A DNA stretch of 7,572 nucleotides from Bacillota bacterium. Lineage in GTDB: Bacteria; Bacillota; Desulfitobacteriia; Desulfitobacteriales; Desulfitobacteriaceae. The notes under the pieces were generated by a model. The model was not told where the DNA came from, did not search any database, and saw nothing but the letters and a program-made list of their open reading frames with translations. Shown here in pieces: positions 1 to 6,572 of the stretch (its first letter is position 1; every line of letters starts with the position of its first letter). The stretch is taken from assembly GCA_023390635.1 (NCBI GenBank), contig JAEWCM010000154.1, positions 1 to 7,572 of the forward strand, in the 5' to 3' direction. The position numbers were made by a program, and so were the translations under genes.

Positions 1-332
1 GCACTGACCATATCATCTCCGTAGGTCTCGGGCAAACCAGCACTCATCACACCAATCACTTTCGGCGAATATTTATCTGCTGTCTTAGCAATTCCATCCT
101 TTAATTGCTGCCATCCTCCGAAAATCGCCGTATCCTCTAAAAGAGCTGTAGAATTTAAAGGAATAGGTTCTTTGAAGTGGCGATTCAATTGCAAACGGCA
201 AAAAGTTGAACATCCCTGTGAGCCGTGCAAAAGAGCGAGTAAACCGTCGATCCCCAAATAAGCGATCGTAGCCCCTAAGGCCGGACTGTTCTTTTGCGGA
301 TTTCCTTGATAGTGTCTTGTTTTATGCTCCAT
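1..332 (-). CDS. nifN: Nitrogenase cofactor scaffold protein NifN, N-terminal part (cut by window edge)
   Basis: The first 110 codons of a NifN-type protein; the rest lies beyond the left edge, so length, and any fusion to NifB or NifX, cannot be judged. NifN pairs with NifE in a NifD/NifK-like heterotetramer that receives the NifB product and matures FeMo-cofactor before it goes to apo-NifDK. Visible marks are NPQKNSPALGATIAYLGIDG near the start, LLHGSQGCSTFCRLQLNRHF with the conserved cysteine after HGSQG, then KEPIPLNSTALLEDTAIFGG and a PKVIGVMSAGLPETYGDD segment, which resembles NifN rather than NifK. It starts with ATG inside the last codons of nifE, overlapping it by 11 bases, behind an AAAGGAGG ribosome binding site about nine bases upstream. 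The overlap suggests translational coupling, fitting a one-to-one NifE:NifN complex. Assignment as NifN rather than a second NifK rests on position and these motifs. Confidence 0.93.
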   Translation of the reverse strand, partial: MEHKTRHYQGNPQKNSPALGATIAYLGIDGLLALLHGSQGCSTFCRLQLNRHFKEPIPLNSTALLEDTAIFGGWQQLKDGIAKTADKYSPKVIGVMSAGLPETYGDDMVS

Positions 333-1698
333 AACGGCAATCCTCCTTTGCCGCCTGGGGAGGAAACTTTTCTTGCAACAAAGTCCAGACCGGACTGAAG
401 AAAGTGCGCTGAACCGCTTTGGCGAAGGTTATCATGCCTTCATAGCCTGCATAGGCCAGTTTCCGTCCGTGGTTAATATCTAAAAAAGGAGTCTTGGTCT
501 TATAAGCCAGATATTTGGTCTTCCCGCCTGCTACAATCAAATCCGGCTTTTTCTGGGCGATGATGTCCAGGAATCCTGCCGAACTTGTGTCTTCAATGAT
601 CCGGGCTCCCGGGTCCATTAAAGCCTTCATGCGTAGAAAATCCTCCGGGGTGGAATTCTGAGTTCCACCAGCCAAAATGCTGATGCCCAACTCTTCCAAA
701 GTAGTCACCATGGACCAGGTTTTTACCCCGCCTGTAAATAAAATGGCCTTCTTTCCCTGCAACTTCTCCTTGTAGGGAGCGATTGCCGCCCGTGTCTCCT
801 TCTCCTTTTCAATCACATAGCGTTCGGTTCTTTCAATCAGATCAGGATCACCTAAAGCTTTTGCTATGGAACGCAATGCCTGAGAGGTATCCTGAATACC
901 ATAAAAAGAAGCTTCAATAAAAGGAATTCCATATTTTTTTTGCATAGACCGGGCCAGGTTAGTCAAACTTTTCGTACATACCAATACATTAAGGCTTGCA
1001 CAATTAGCTTCCTGCAACCGTTCAAAGGTAGCGTCCCCAGTAATAGCACATTGAAGCTTTATCCCCAACTTCTCAAAATCAGGAAGTATCTGCCAGATAT
1101 CCCCGGCAATATTGTATTCACCAATCAAATTGATGGCCATTGGATCCTTCTCATGATGTTTCCCGGTTCCGATAATCCGGTTGAACATCACTTCACCGGC
1201 AATCCGGTTTCCAATATTTTTATCTCCCATAAAGCCGGGAGCATTCACAGGAATCACGGGAATACCCACTTCTTCTTCGGCAAGGGCACATATTTTATCA
1301 ATGTCTTCTCCAATCAGAGAAGCCACACAGGTGCTATAAACAAAAATAGCTTTAGGTTTGTGATTCTGGGCAATTTCCAATATGCTTTCCCTCAGTTTAC
1401 CTTCGCCGCCGAATACCACATCTTTCTCGCATAAATCAGTGGTCAAACCACGGCGATACAATTGGGATCCAGAAGAGCGAGCTCCTCTGTTATCCCAAGA
1501 GTTTCCGGCACAGGCAATAGGACCATGAACAAGATGGGCTACATCTGTGACAGGCATCAGCACAACGCGCGCTCCGTCAAAAGCACAACTCCGTTCCGCC
1601 CCTTCACCCGGCAAGGCTCTAAAGCAAAGTTTCGGAGCGCCCTTTTCTTTCAATTCGTGTTCTTCTCTCAAATCTAATTTACTGAGATTAACAAACAT
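322..1698 (-). CDS. nifE: Nitrogenase MoFe-cofactor biosynthesis scaffold protein NifE
   Basis: A 458-residue cytoplasmic protein, close to the usual NifE length. With NifN it forms the scaffold on which the NifB-derived precursor is converted to FeMo-cofactor. The cluster-ligand cysteines in the NifD-like pattern are C38 (SCAFDGA), C63 (HGPIACAGNSWDNRG) and C124 (YSTCVASLIGEDI). The segments ARSSGSQLYRRGLTTDL and, near the C-terminus, FLDINHGRKLAYAGYEG are NifE hallmarks; the latter replaces the HSWDYSGPYLGYEG cofactor-histidine loop of NifD. A further cysteine at C25 lies in a short CFRALPGEGAERSC stretch, the position where many NifE proteins carry a longer cysteine-containing segment. It starts at ATG behind AAAAGGAGGAG, 42 bases after the nifK stop, and its last 11 bases overlap nifN. 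No internal damage is seen. Confidence 0.97.
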   Translation of the reverse strand: MFVNLSKLDLREEHELKEKGAPKLCFRALPGEGAERSCAFDGARVVLMPVTDVAHLVHGPIACAGNSWDNRGARSSGSQLYRRGLTTDLCEKDVVFGGEGKLRESILEIAQNHKPKAIFVYSTCVASLIGEDIDKICALAEEEVGIPVIPVNAPGFMGDKNIGNRIAGEVMFNRIIGTGKHHEKDPMAINLIGEYNIAGDIWQILPDFEKLGIKLQCAITGDATFERLQEANCASLNVLVCTKSLTNLARSMQKKYGIPFIEASFYGIQDTSQALRSIAKALGDPDLIERTERYVIEKEKETRAAIAPYKEKLQGKKAILFTGGVKTWSMVTTLEELGISILAGGTQNSTPEDFLRMKALMDPGARIIEDTSSAGFLDIIAQKKPDLIVAGGKTKYLAYKTKTPFLDINHGRKLAYAGYEGMITFAKAVQRTFFSPVWTLLQEKFPPQAAKEDCRYGA

Positions 1699-1740
1699 TT
1701 GGCACTCCTCCTTTTCAGCCTTTAATAATAGTAGTTAATT

Positions 1741-3162
1741 TTAGCGCAGCAGTTCAAAATGAGCTGCATCACAGGTCCGGTCTTTTTCATCAATAAAGGT
1801 ATTGGCAATCATCGTCAATAAATTGAGGGCTCCCTGATAGCCGACAATAGGATAACGATGTAGGTTAACGCGGTCAGTGATGGGGAAACCAACCCGGACT
1901 AGGGGTATCCCGGCATCTTGAGCAGCGTATTTACCATGCGAATCCCCAATCAGCATATCCACAGGCTCTGTTACCAATAAGGAGCGAAGATGCCAGAGAT
2001 CCTTGCCTACATAGATCTTTGCTTCCTGACCAAAAGGACTGGAGGCCAGCAATGCTTCCATTTCCTTTTCAAAAGCAGCACTGCCGTTGGTGCAGACAAT
2101 ATGCACCGGTACCGCTCCCAGCTCCAACAAGAAAGATACTAAGCCGATCAGAACATCCGGATCACCAAACATCGAAATTCTTTTACCATGAACATAAGGG
2201 TGGGCATCGGTTATTGCATCCACCGTCCGTCCTCTTTCCTTAACGATCTCATCCGGTACAGGCTGCCCGGAAATTTTAGACAACGCACTGATGAAATCAT
2301 CTGTATTTTTGATACCCACTGGCATAGGAATCTTTTCAGTTGGGATTCTGTTTTTATTCTTGATGAATTTCCAGGTGGCAGTGGTGGAATACGATTGCAG
2401 GAAAAGATAAGACTGGGCGTTCAAAGCTTCGTTCAGTTCTGTTAACGGTGTGCCGCCTGGATACATTTCGAACTTTCCGGTGTTGGGGGAATCAACAACC
2501 TCGCTATAGTCGGCCAAAACGGTAGCCTTCACACCCAAAGCATTAATCAGGCGCTTGTATTCCCTTAAATTCGACGGGTAGGGATCATATCCAGGTACAA
2601 TATAGACCCGGTCATTGAGATTTTGCTCATCTCTTGCCTTGCCTTGGGTTTCTAAAAAACCTTTCAGCATATTATCATAGCCGACAATGTGGGAACCTTT
2701 AAAACTGGGAGTGTGTGCTAAGGCAACAGGAAAATCTTGTGGAATCGCCTCTTGATGTTTGGCATTATCCACATAGGCTTTAATGTCATCTCCAATAACT
2801 TCTGCCATACAGGTTGTGAAAATAGCCATCATCTTGGGATGATAAAGATTATAAGCATTTTTGACACCATCGATCAGATTGCCTTGACCACCGAATACAG
2901 CTGCATCTTCTGTCATCGAATCAGACACGGCAGAAATTGGCTCTCTATAGTGCCTGGACATGTTATTGCGGAAATAAGCGGCGCATCCTTGCGATCCATG
3001 AACAAACGGCAGACATCCCTCAAATCCTAAAGCGCATAACAATGCTCCTAAGGGTTGGCAGGCCTTGGCCGGATTGATAACCAATGCTTCCCGGGCAAAA
3101 TTCTTTTCTTTGTATTCTTCACTGTCTAACCATTCTTTTGTTACTTGGCATGTATTGCTCAT
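1741..3162 (-). CDS. nifK: Nitrogenase MoFe protein beta subunit NifK
   Basis: A 473-residue beta subunit of the MoFe protein (dinitrogenase), which with NifD makes the alpha2beta2 enzyme. It supplies half of each P-cluster and helps form the docking face for NifH. The P-cluster ligands are C35 (NPAKACQPLGA), C60 (HGSQGCAAYFRNNMSRHYREP) and C118 (FTTCMAEVIGDDI). A serine at about residue 153 in HTPSFKGSH sits where the P-cluster-associated serine (beta-Ser188 of Azotobacter) is expected. The C-terminal half keeps DSHGKYAA, GFPITDRV and GYQGALNL. It is shorter than the roughly 520-residue proteobacterial NifK, mainly at the N-terminus, as is common in anaerobic Firmicutes and archaea. ATG follows GAAGGAAGTGA at good spacing, 27 bases after nifD. 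Confidence 0.98.
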   Translation of the reverse strand: MSNTCQVTKEWLDSEEYKEKNFAREALVINPAKACQPLGALLCALGFEGCLPFVHGSQGCAAYFRNNMSRHYREPISAVSDSMTEDAAVFGGQGNLIDGVKNAYNLYHPKMMAIFTTCMAEVIGDDIKAYVDNAKHQEAIPQDFPVALAHTPSFKGSHIVGYDNMLKGFLETQGKARDEQNLNDRVYIVPGYDPYPSNLREYKRLINALGVKATVLADYSEVVDSPNTGKFEMYPGGTPLTELNEALNAQSYLFLQSYSTTATWKFIKNKNRIPTEKIPMPVGIKNTDDFISALSKISGQPVPDEIVKERGRTVDAITDAHPYVHGKRISMFGDPDVLIGLVSFLLELGAVPVHIVCTNGSAAFEKEMEALLASSPFGQEAKIYVGKDLWHLRSLLVTEPVDMLIGDSHGKYAAQDAGIPLVRVGFPITDRVNLHRYPIVGYQGALNLLTMIANTFIDEKDRTCDAAHFELLR

Positions 3163-3189
3163 CTGTTCTCACTTCCTTCTAAATTGTGT

Positions 3190-4617
3190 TTACCATGGGC
3201 TCTTTATAAGACTCCAGGTCGGACTGTTTATTGCCATATCCATATCGTGGGCGAAAATAGGAAATCCTTCATAGCCCAAGTAAGGTCCGGAATAATCCCA
3301 AGAGTGCATTTGCCGGAAAGGCAGTCCCATTTTCTCAAAGACGTATTTTTCTTTCACTCCGGAACCAATCAAATCCGGTTTCAGCTTATCCACAAAAGAT
3401 TCGAATTCATAGGCGGTCACATCGTCATAGATCAAAGTGCCTTCATCTAATTCTTCGTAAGTCCGGTCATAGTCATCTCCATGGGCAAATTCATAACCTG
3501 TGCCAACAATTTTCATTCCCAGGTCTTCATAAGCTCCTACCACATGGCGGGGACGTAAGCCTCCGACATAAAGCTGTACTTTTTTTCCTTCCAAGCGGGG
3601 ACGGTATTTTTCGATGACCTTAATCATCTCAGCTTCATATTTTTCAATTACTTTAAGCGTATTTTCTTTAATCTTGTCATCGAAGTGCTCAGCCATGGCT
3701 AACAGGGATTCTTTAATTTTAGTCGGCCCGAAGAAGTTTCCTTCCATCCAGGGGATGCCGTAAGTATCCCGCATATAATTAGCCATATAGTTCATACTCC
3801 GGTAACAGTGGATAATGTTCAACTTTACCCGATGACCATTTTCAATCATTTCTAAGGTCGCATCACCGGTCCACACATTCTTTACATTGTAACCGATTTC
3901 TTCAAGTATCTTTTTAATTGCCCAAGAATCGCCACCAATATTGTAATCACCGATCAAACCGATATCATACGGTCCAACCTCTGTCTGAGTTCCTTTGCCC
4001 AGCACATAATCCCGGATGGCGTCATTGGCAATATGATGTCCTAAAGATTGGCTGATCCCTCTAAATCCTTCGCAGCGGACTGGAACAATTGGCATTTCCA
4101 ACTGTTTAGCCGTGCGATTGGCCACACTTTCAATATCATCCCCGATCAAACCTACTGGACATTCGGATTGAATACTGATTCCTTTAACCTCAGGGAAAAG
4201 ATCTACCACTTCATGGAGAATCTTCTCCAGTTTCTTATCGCCGCCATAGACAATATCACTTTCCTGAAAGTCAGAAGTGAATTGGAAGGGAACAAAGTTA
4301 TTGATACCCCGTTCCCCTTCAGCCAAATTACGTCGGGTGCTCCACGAATAATATCCGCATCCTACCGGCCCGTGGGAAATATGGACCATGTCTTTAATCG
4401 GGCCCCATACTACACCTTTAGATCCTGCGTAAGCGCATCCTCTTGAGGTCATTACACCGGGCACGGATTTTTTGTTCGATTTTACCGCACAGCCTTCACA
4501 GTCACTTCCTTTGACTCCTAAATGCTGCCGCCGAACTTTCATCGCTTTTTCCGGATATTTTTCCAGCACTTTCTCAATCAGTTCTTTATTTTCGGCTACT
4601 ACATCCTGAACACTCAT
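3190..4617 (-). CDS. nifD: Nitrogenase MoFe protein alpha subunit NifD
   Basis: Alpha subunit of dinitrogenase, holding FeMo-cofactor, where N2 is reduced. From the ATG at base 4617 it is 475 residues. P-cluster cysteines are C61 (SRGCAYAGSKGVVWG), C87 (HGPVGCGYYSW) and C153 (QSECPVGLIGDDI). FeMo-cofactor is held by C271 (NIIHCYRSMNY) and H438 (QMHSWDYSGPYLGYEG). The substrate-gating valine (V69, alpha-Val70 of Azotobacter) and the catalytic QSLGHH motif (H194, alpha-His195) are present. These match Mo nitrogenase; nothing points to the V or Fe-only types. The frame stays open to a TTG five codons further upstream (base 4632), but that codon has no ribosome binding site, whereas the ATG has GGGGGGA six bases ahead, so I chose the ATG. 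It lies 36 bases after nifH and 27 before nifK. Confidence 0.98.
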   Translation of the reverse strand: MSVQDVVAENKELIEKVLEKYPEKAMKVRRQHLGVKGSDCEGCAVKSNKKSVPGVMTSRGCAYAGSKGVVWGPIKDMVHISHGPVGCGYYSWSTRRNLAEGERGINNFVPFQFTSDFQESDIVYGGDKKLEKILHEVVDLFPEVKGISIQSECPVGLIGDDIESVANRTAKQLEMPIVPVRCEGFRGISQSLGHHIANDAIRDYVLGKGTQTEVGPYDIGLIGDYNIGGDSWAIKKILEEIGYNVKNVWTGDATLEMIENGHRVKLNIIHCYRSMNYMANYMRDTYGIPWMEGNFFGPTKIKESLLAMAEHFDDKIKENTLKVIEKYEAEMIKVIEKYRPRLEGKKVQLYVGGLRPRHVVGAYEDLGMKIVGTGYEFAHGDDYDRTYEELDEGTLIYDDVTAYEFESFVDKLKPDLIGSGVKEKYVFEKMGLPFRQMHSWDYSGPYLGYEGFPIFAHDMDMAINSPTWSLIKSPW

Positions 4618-4623
4618 TTTCCG

Positions 4624-4630
4624 TCCCCCC
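4624..4630 (-). promoter_or_regulatory. Ribosome binding site that decides the nifD start
   Basis: Reading the minus strand, GGGGGGA followed by CGGAAA leads directly into the ATG at 4617. The purine run lies inside the reading frame if the upstream TTG at 4632 is taken as start, and that TTG has only AT-rich sequence ahead of it. The site therefore supports the ATG. It departs from the AGGAGG form used by the neighbouring genes. Confidence 0.6.
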
Positions 4631-4653
4631 AATCAATTAATAAAATCAATTTA

Positions 4654-5481
4654 CTATTCTTCCATAATGCCGTACTGCATCAAGAGTTCTTCCAAATCTT
4701 CCATTTCCAAAGGTGTTGGAATGGTCAACTTTTTATTTTCATCAATTTTTTTGGCTAAGGCCCGATACTCGTCAGCCTGTGGATGCTCCGGACTATATTG
4801 AATAACCGTCTGTTTGCGCAGTTCTGCTCTCTGAACTTGATTGTCTCTGGGCATGAAATGAATCATTTGTGTATTAAGGCGTTTTGCCAATTCATCAATC
4901 AGTTCATATTCCTTATCTACTTTACGGCTGTTGCAAATCAGACCGCCCAAGCGAACACTACCAGTTGTAGCATATTTCAGAATACCTTTGGAAATATTGT
5001 TTGCTGCATACATAGCCATCATCTCACCTGAGGTTACAATGTAAATTTCCTGAGCTTTATTTTCCCGGATCGGCATCGCAAAACCACCACATACAACGTC
5101 ACCTAATACATCATAAAAAACATAATCGGTATCAGGAGTATAAGCCCCATTTTCCTCCAAGAAGTTAATGGCGGTGATAACACCACGGCCAGCGCATCCA
5201 ACACCAGGTTCCGGACCGCCTGACTCAGCACAACGGATGTCCTCAAAGCCTGTCATCAGCACATCTTCCAATTCCAAGTCTTCAACGGTACCTTTTTTTC
5301 TGGCCAAATCCATCACTGTGGCCTGAGCAATTCCATTTAAGATCAAGCGAGTTGAATCTGCCTTTGGATCACACCCTACAATCATGATCTTCTTTCCCAT
5401 TTCTGCTAAAGCAGATACTGTATTTTGCGTTGTTGTTGATTTTCCAATTCCGCCTTTACCGTAAATAGCGACCTGTCTCAT
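4654..5481 (-). CDS. nifH: Nitrogenase Fe protein (dinitrogenase reductase) NifH
   Basis: A 275-residue NifH, the ATP-dependent homodimer that passes electrons from ferredoxin or flavodoxin to NifDK and also takes part in P-cluster and FeMo-cofactor assembly. The P-loop GKGGIGKST is at residues 8-16, the switch I region CDPKADSTR at 37-45, and the switch II region YDVLGDVVCGGF around 123-134. C96 (GVGCAGRG) and C131 (DVVCGGF) are the ligands of the bridging [4Fe-4S] cluster. R99, the residue ADP-ribosylated by DraT in other bacteria, is present, but no draT/draG is visible; post-translational control here is more likely through the adjacent nifI genes. The sequence has a group III (anaerobe/methanogen-like) look, for example NNISKGILKYA. 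ATG follows AAAAGGAGAGAGG; the gap to nifI2 is 78 bases with nothing notable in it. Confidence 0.99.
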   Translation of the reverse strand: MRQVAIYGKGGIGKSTTTQNTVSALAEMGKKIMIVGCDPKADSTRLILNGIAQATVMDLARKKGTVEDLELEDVLMTGFEDIRCAESGGPEPGVGCAGRGVITAINFLEENGAYTPDTDYVFYDVLGDVVCGGFAMPIRENKAQEIYIVTSGEMMAMYAANNISKGILKYATTGSVRLGGLICNSRKVDKEYELIDELAKRLNTQMIHFMPRDNQVQRAELRKQTVIQYSPEHPQADEYRALAKKIDENKKLTIPTPLEMEDLEELLMQYGIMEE

Positions 5482-5559
5482 AATAACCTCTCTCCTTTTA
5501 TTCCTTTTTTTACTCCTCAGCTACATCTCAACTATCTTCTGTAGTGCTTCTCTTTCTCC

Positions 5560-5943
5560 TTAGGAAACTGCGCTTTCCCCAGTTTCTTCCGTTCTTACCC
5601 GGATAATTTCAGCCAGGGGACAAACAAAGATTTTACCATCGCCAATGTTACCTGTTTGATTGGCTACAATAATGGCCTGAACTGCTTTTTCCACCTCATT
5701 ATCCTGAACCACAATGCTTAACAGCCGTTTAGGAATCCATTTAATTTCCACTTCATCTGCCGGTGTACTTTTAATCACTTTATTCAATTCAGGATCAACT
5801 TCAGCGGCCCATCCGCCAATTCCGCCTTGCTTACCACGGCCTTCTACACTTTGCACGGTAAGAGCAGGGAATCCGGCCAGTTCTAGTGCTTTTTTTGTGG
5901 CGGGCACCTGATGCCGCCTTACCACAGCAATGATCTCTTTCAT
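5560..5943 (-). CDS. nifI2: PII-like nitrogenase regulator NifI2
   Basis: A 127-residue member of the GlnB/PII superfamily. In methanogens NifI1 and NifI2 form a complex that binds NifDK and blocks NifH access when 2-oxoglutarate is low (nitrogen sufficiency), and releases it when 2-oxoglutarate and ATP are high. NifI2 marks are the N-terminal MKEIIAVVRRHQVPATKKAL, QSVEGRGKQGGIGGW at the base of a long T-loop (about residues 36-70), and the B-loop TGNIGDGKIFV at 97-107. The longer T-loop region and the RVRTEETGESA tail separate it from NifI1 and from ordinary GlnB. There is a moderate ribosome binding site, AAAGGGG, about nine bases before ATG. It starts 23 bases after nifI1 and precedes nifH, whereas in methanogens the pair lies between nifH and nifD. 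Confidence 0.95.
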   Translation of the reverse strand: MKEIIAVVRRHQVPATKKALELAGFPALTVQSVEGRGKQGGIGGWAAEVDPELNKVIKSTPADEVEIKWIPKRLLSIVVQDNEVEKAVQAIIVANQTGNIGDGKIFVCPLAEIIRVRTEETGESAVS

Positions 5944-5966
5944 GCACTCAACCCCTTTGCAATTTC

Positions 5967-6284
5967 TTACAGGCCTTTAGCACCTGTGCTCACCGTATAC
6001 GTTTGTTCTACCTCTGTAACAAAGATTTTACCATCTCCCATGGTCCCTGTCTTAGCATTCTCTAAAATTGCAGACACTGCCTTATCCAAGTTTTCATCCT
6101 CTACGACCATAAGAAGAATGGTTTTAGGGAACTCATCATAGACTACATCCCCAATACGAATTCCTTTGGTACGTCCTCTACCAAACACATGCATTTTAGT
6201 TAAAGACGGCAATCCTTCCTTTGCTAAGGCTTCGGCAACAGCATCTGCCTTTTCCGGTCTGATAATGGCTCTGATCATTTTCAT
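5967..6284 (-). CDS. nifI1: PII-like nitrogenase regulator NifI1
   Basis: A 105-residue PII-family protein, the partner of NifI2 in post-translational inhibition of nitrogenase. It opens with MKMIRAIIRPEKADAVAEAL, has the T-loop segment FGRGRTKGIRIGDVVYDEFPK (about 34-54) and the B-loop TGTMGDGKIFV at 79-89. The short C-terminus and FGRGRTKGI motif fit NifI1 and not GlnB or GlnK; no amtB gene, the usual neighbour of glnK, is visible. It is the first nif gene after the regulated leader, with an excellent ribosome binding site (AAAGGAGG, eight bases before ATG). If leader termination is controlled, NifI1 is the first product to be switched with the nitrogenase subunits. Confidence 0.95.
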   Translation of the reverse strand: MKMIRAIIRPEKADAVAEALAKEGLPSLTKMHVFGRGRTKGIRIGDVVYDEFPKTILLMVVEDENLDKAVSAILENAKTGTMGDGKIFVTEVEQTYTVSTGAKGL

Positions 6285-6379
6285 AAGATATTCCTCCTTT
6301 TTATTAGTGCCTGTTCATAACCTCTTAAAGTACTGTCTCACCTTCCTACTTCTTCATCACCCCTTTCGTAACTAAAACC

Positions 6380-6394
6380 TTTCCCTCCGGGAAA
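6380..6394 (-). other. Small hairpin downstream of the leader terminator
   Basis: On the minus strand TTTCCC, GGA, GGGAAA forms a perfect 6-bp stem with a 3-base loop, starting about nine bases after the U-tract of the terminator. No U-run follows it, so it is not itself a terminator. It may be a 5' stabilising structure on processed nif mRNA, or chance. Confidence 0.35.
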
Positions 6395-6402
6395 ATTTAT
6401 TT

Positions 6403-6452
6403 AAAAATAGACAAAGAGAGCCCTTCTTTTCATTTTAAAGAAGGGCTCTCTT
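6403..6452 (-). terminator. Intrinsic terminator between hutP-like gene and nifI1
   Basis: Reading the minus strand, AAGAGAGCCCTTCTTT is followed by a 7-base loop (AAAATGA) and its exact complement, giving a perfect 16-bp stem over bases 6452-6414. A U-rich tail TGTCTATTTTT (6413-6403) follows. The tract is interrupted in its first bases but ends in five Us. It lies 217 bases after the hutP-like stop codon and 119 bases before the nifI1 start. A full-strength terminator in the middle of a functional operon makes sense only if it is conditional. Confidence 0.85.
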
Positions 6453-6484
6453 AAACACTTACACACTCCATGTTCTCCTTTCTA
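6450..6484 (-). repeat. Second, degenerate NAG series running into the terminator
   Basis: On the minus strand NAG triplets start at 6484 (UAG), 6477 (GAG), 6468 (GAG), 6460 (AAG) and 6452 (AAG), spacings 7, 9, 8 and 8. The last one is the first three bases of the terminator 5' arm. The spacing resembles the UAG array upstream. NAG is frequent in purine-rich RNA, so this could be chance; it is listed because B. subtilis hut mRNA also has a second HutP site at its terminator. Confidence 0.35.
6451..6471 (-). CDS. Possible six-codon leader peptide (MECVSV)
   Basis: A minimal frame ATG-GAG-TGT-GTA-AGT-GTT-TAA ends two bases inside the terminator 5' arm. An AAAGGAG sequence lies only three bases ahead of the ATG, closer than ideal, and sits in the 3' arm of the hairpin at 6497-6472. 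There is no run of a single regulatory amino acid such as histidine. Translation is possible but unproven; I would not treat it as a gene without ribosome profiling. Confidence 0.15.
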   Translation of the reverse strand: MECVSV

Positions 6485-6497
6485 TCAGAAAGGGAAC
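6472..6497 (-). other. Hairpin just upstream of the leader terminator
   Basis: On the minus strand CCTTTCT, loop GAT, AGAAAGG gives a perfect 7-bp stem. It is extended after a single bulged A by GTTC pairing with GAAC, for 11 bp in total. It ends 19 bases before the terminator stem. It has no U-tract. It would place a UAG triplet (6484-6482) at the edge of its loop and would bury an AAAGGAG element in its 3' arm. Confidence 0.5.
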
Positions 6498-6513
6498 CGG
6501 TGCCCAATAAAAT

Positions 6514-6533
6514 CTGTTAATAGTTACTAACAG
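6514..6533. promoter_or_regulatory. Imperfect inverted repeat TGTTA-N8-TAACA
   Basis: CTGTTA and TAACAG flank eight AT-rich bases. It can form a weak 6-bp RNA stem, or could be a protein-binding DNA palindrome. The half-sites match the TGTNA/TNACA form of GlnR/TnrA boxes, but those have a 7-base centre and this has 8, and no promoter is visible beside it. Function unassigned. Confidence 0.3.
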
Positions 6534-6572
6534 CCAAGACCGTTAATTTAACAATTCCATAATAAATATTCT

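Noticed and set aside
940..1434. Plus-strand 164-codon frame opposite nifE
   Set aside because: It is antisense to a fully conserved nifE, has no recognisable domain and no ribosome binding site. The other plus-strand frames opposite nifK, nifD, nifH, nifI and the hutP-like gene fail for the same reasons.
3190..4617. Alternative (V or Fe-only) nitrogenase
   Set aside because: NifD and NifK carry the full Mo-type motif set, no vnfG/anfG delta-subunit gene is present, and nifE/nifN follow directly.
4618..4632. TTG at 4632 as the nifD start, adding five residues
   Set aside because: No ribosome binding site lies ahead of the TTG, while the ATG at 4617 has a purine-rich site at correct spacing.
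6490..6507. Possible sigma-54 (-24/-12) promoter on the minus strand at TTGGGCACCGGTTCCC
   Set aside because: The TGGCAC-like start is broken and there is no GC ten bases after the GG, so it does not meet the GG-N10-GC rule. No NifA-type TGT-N10-ACA enhancer site was found upstream.
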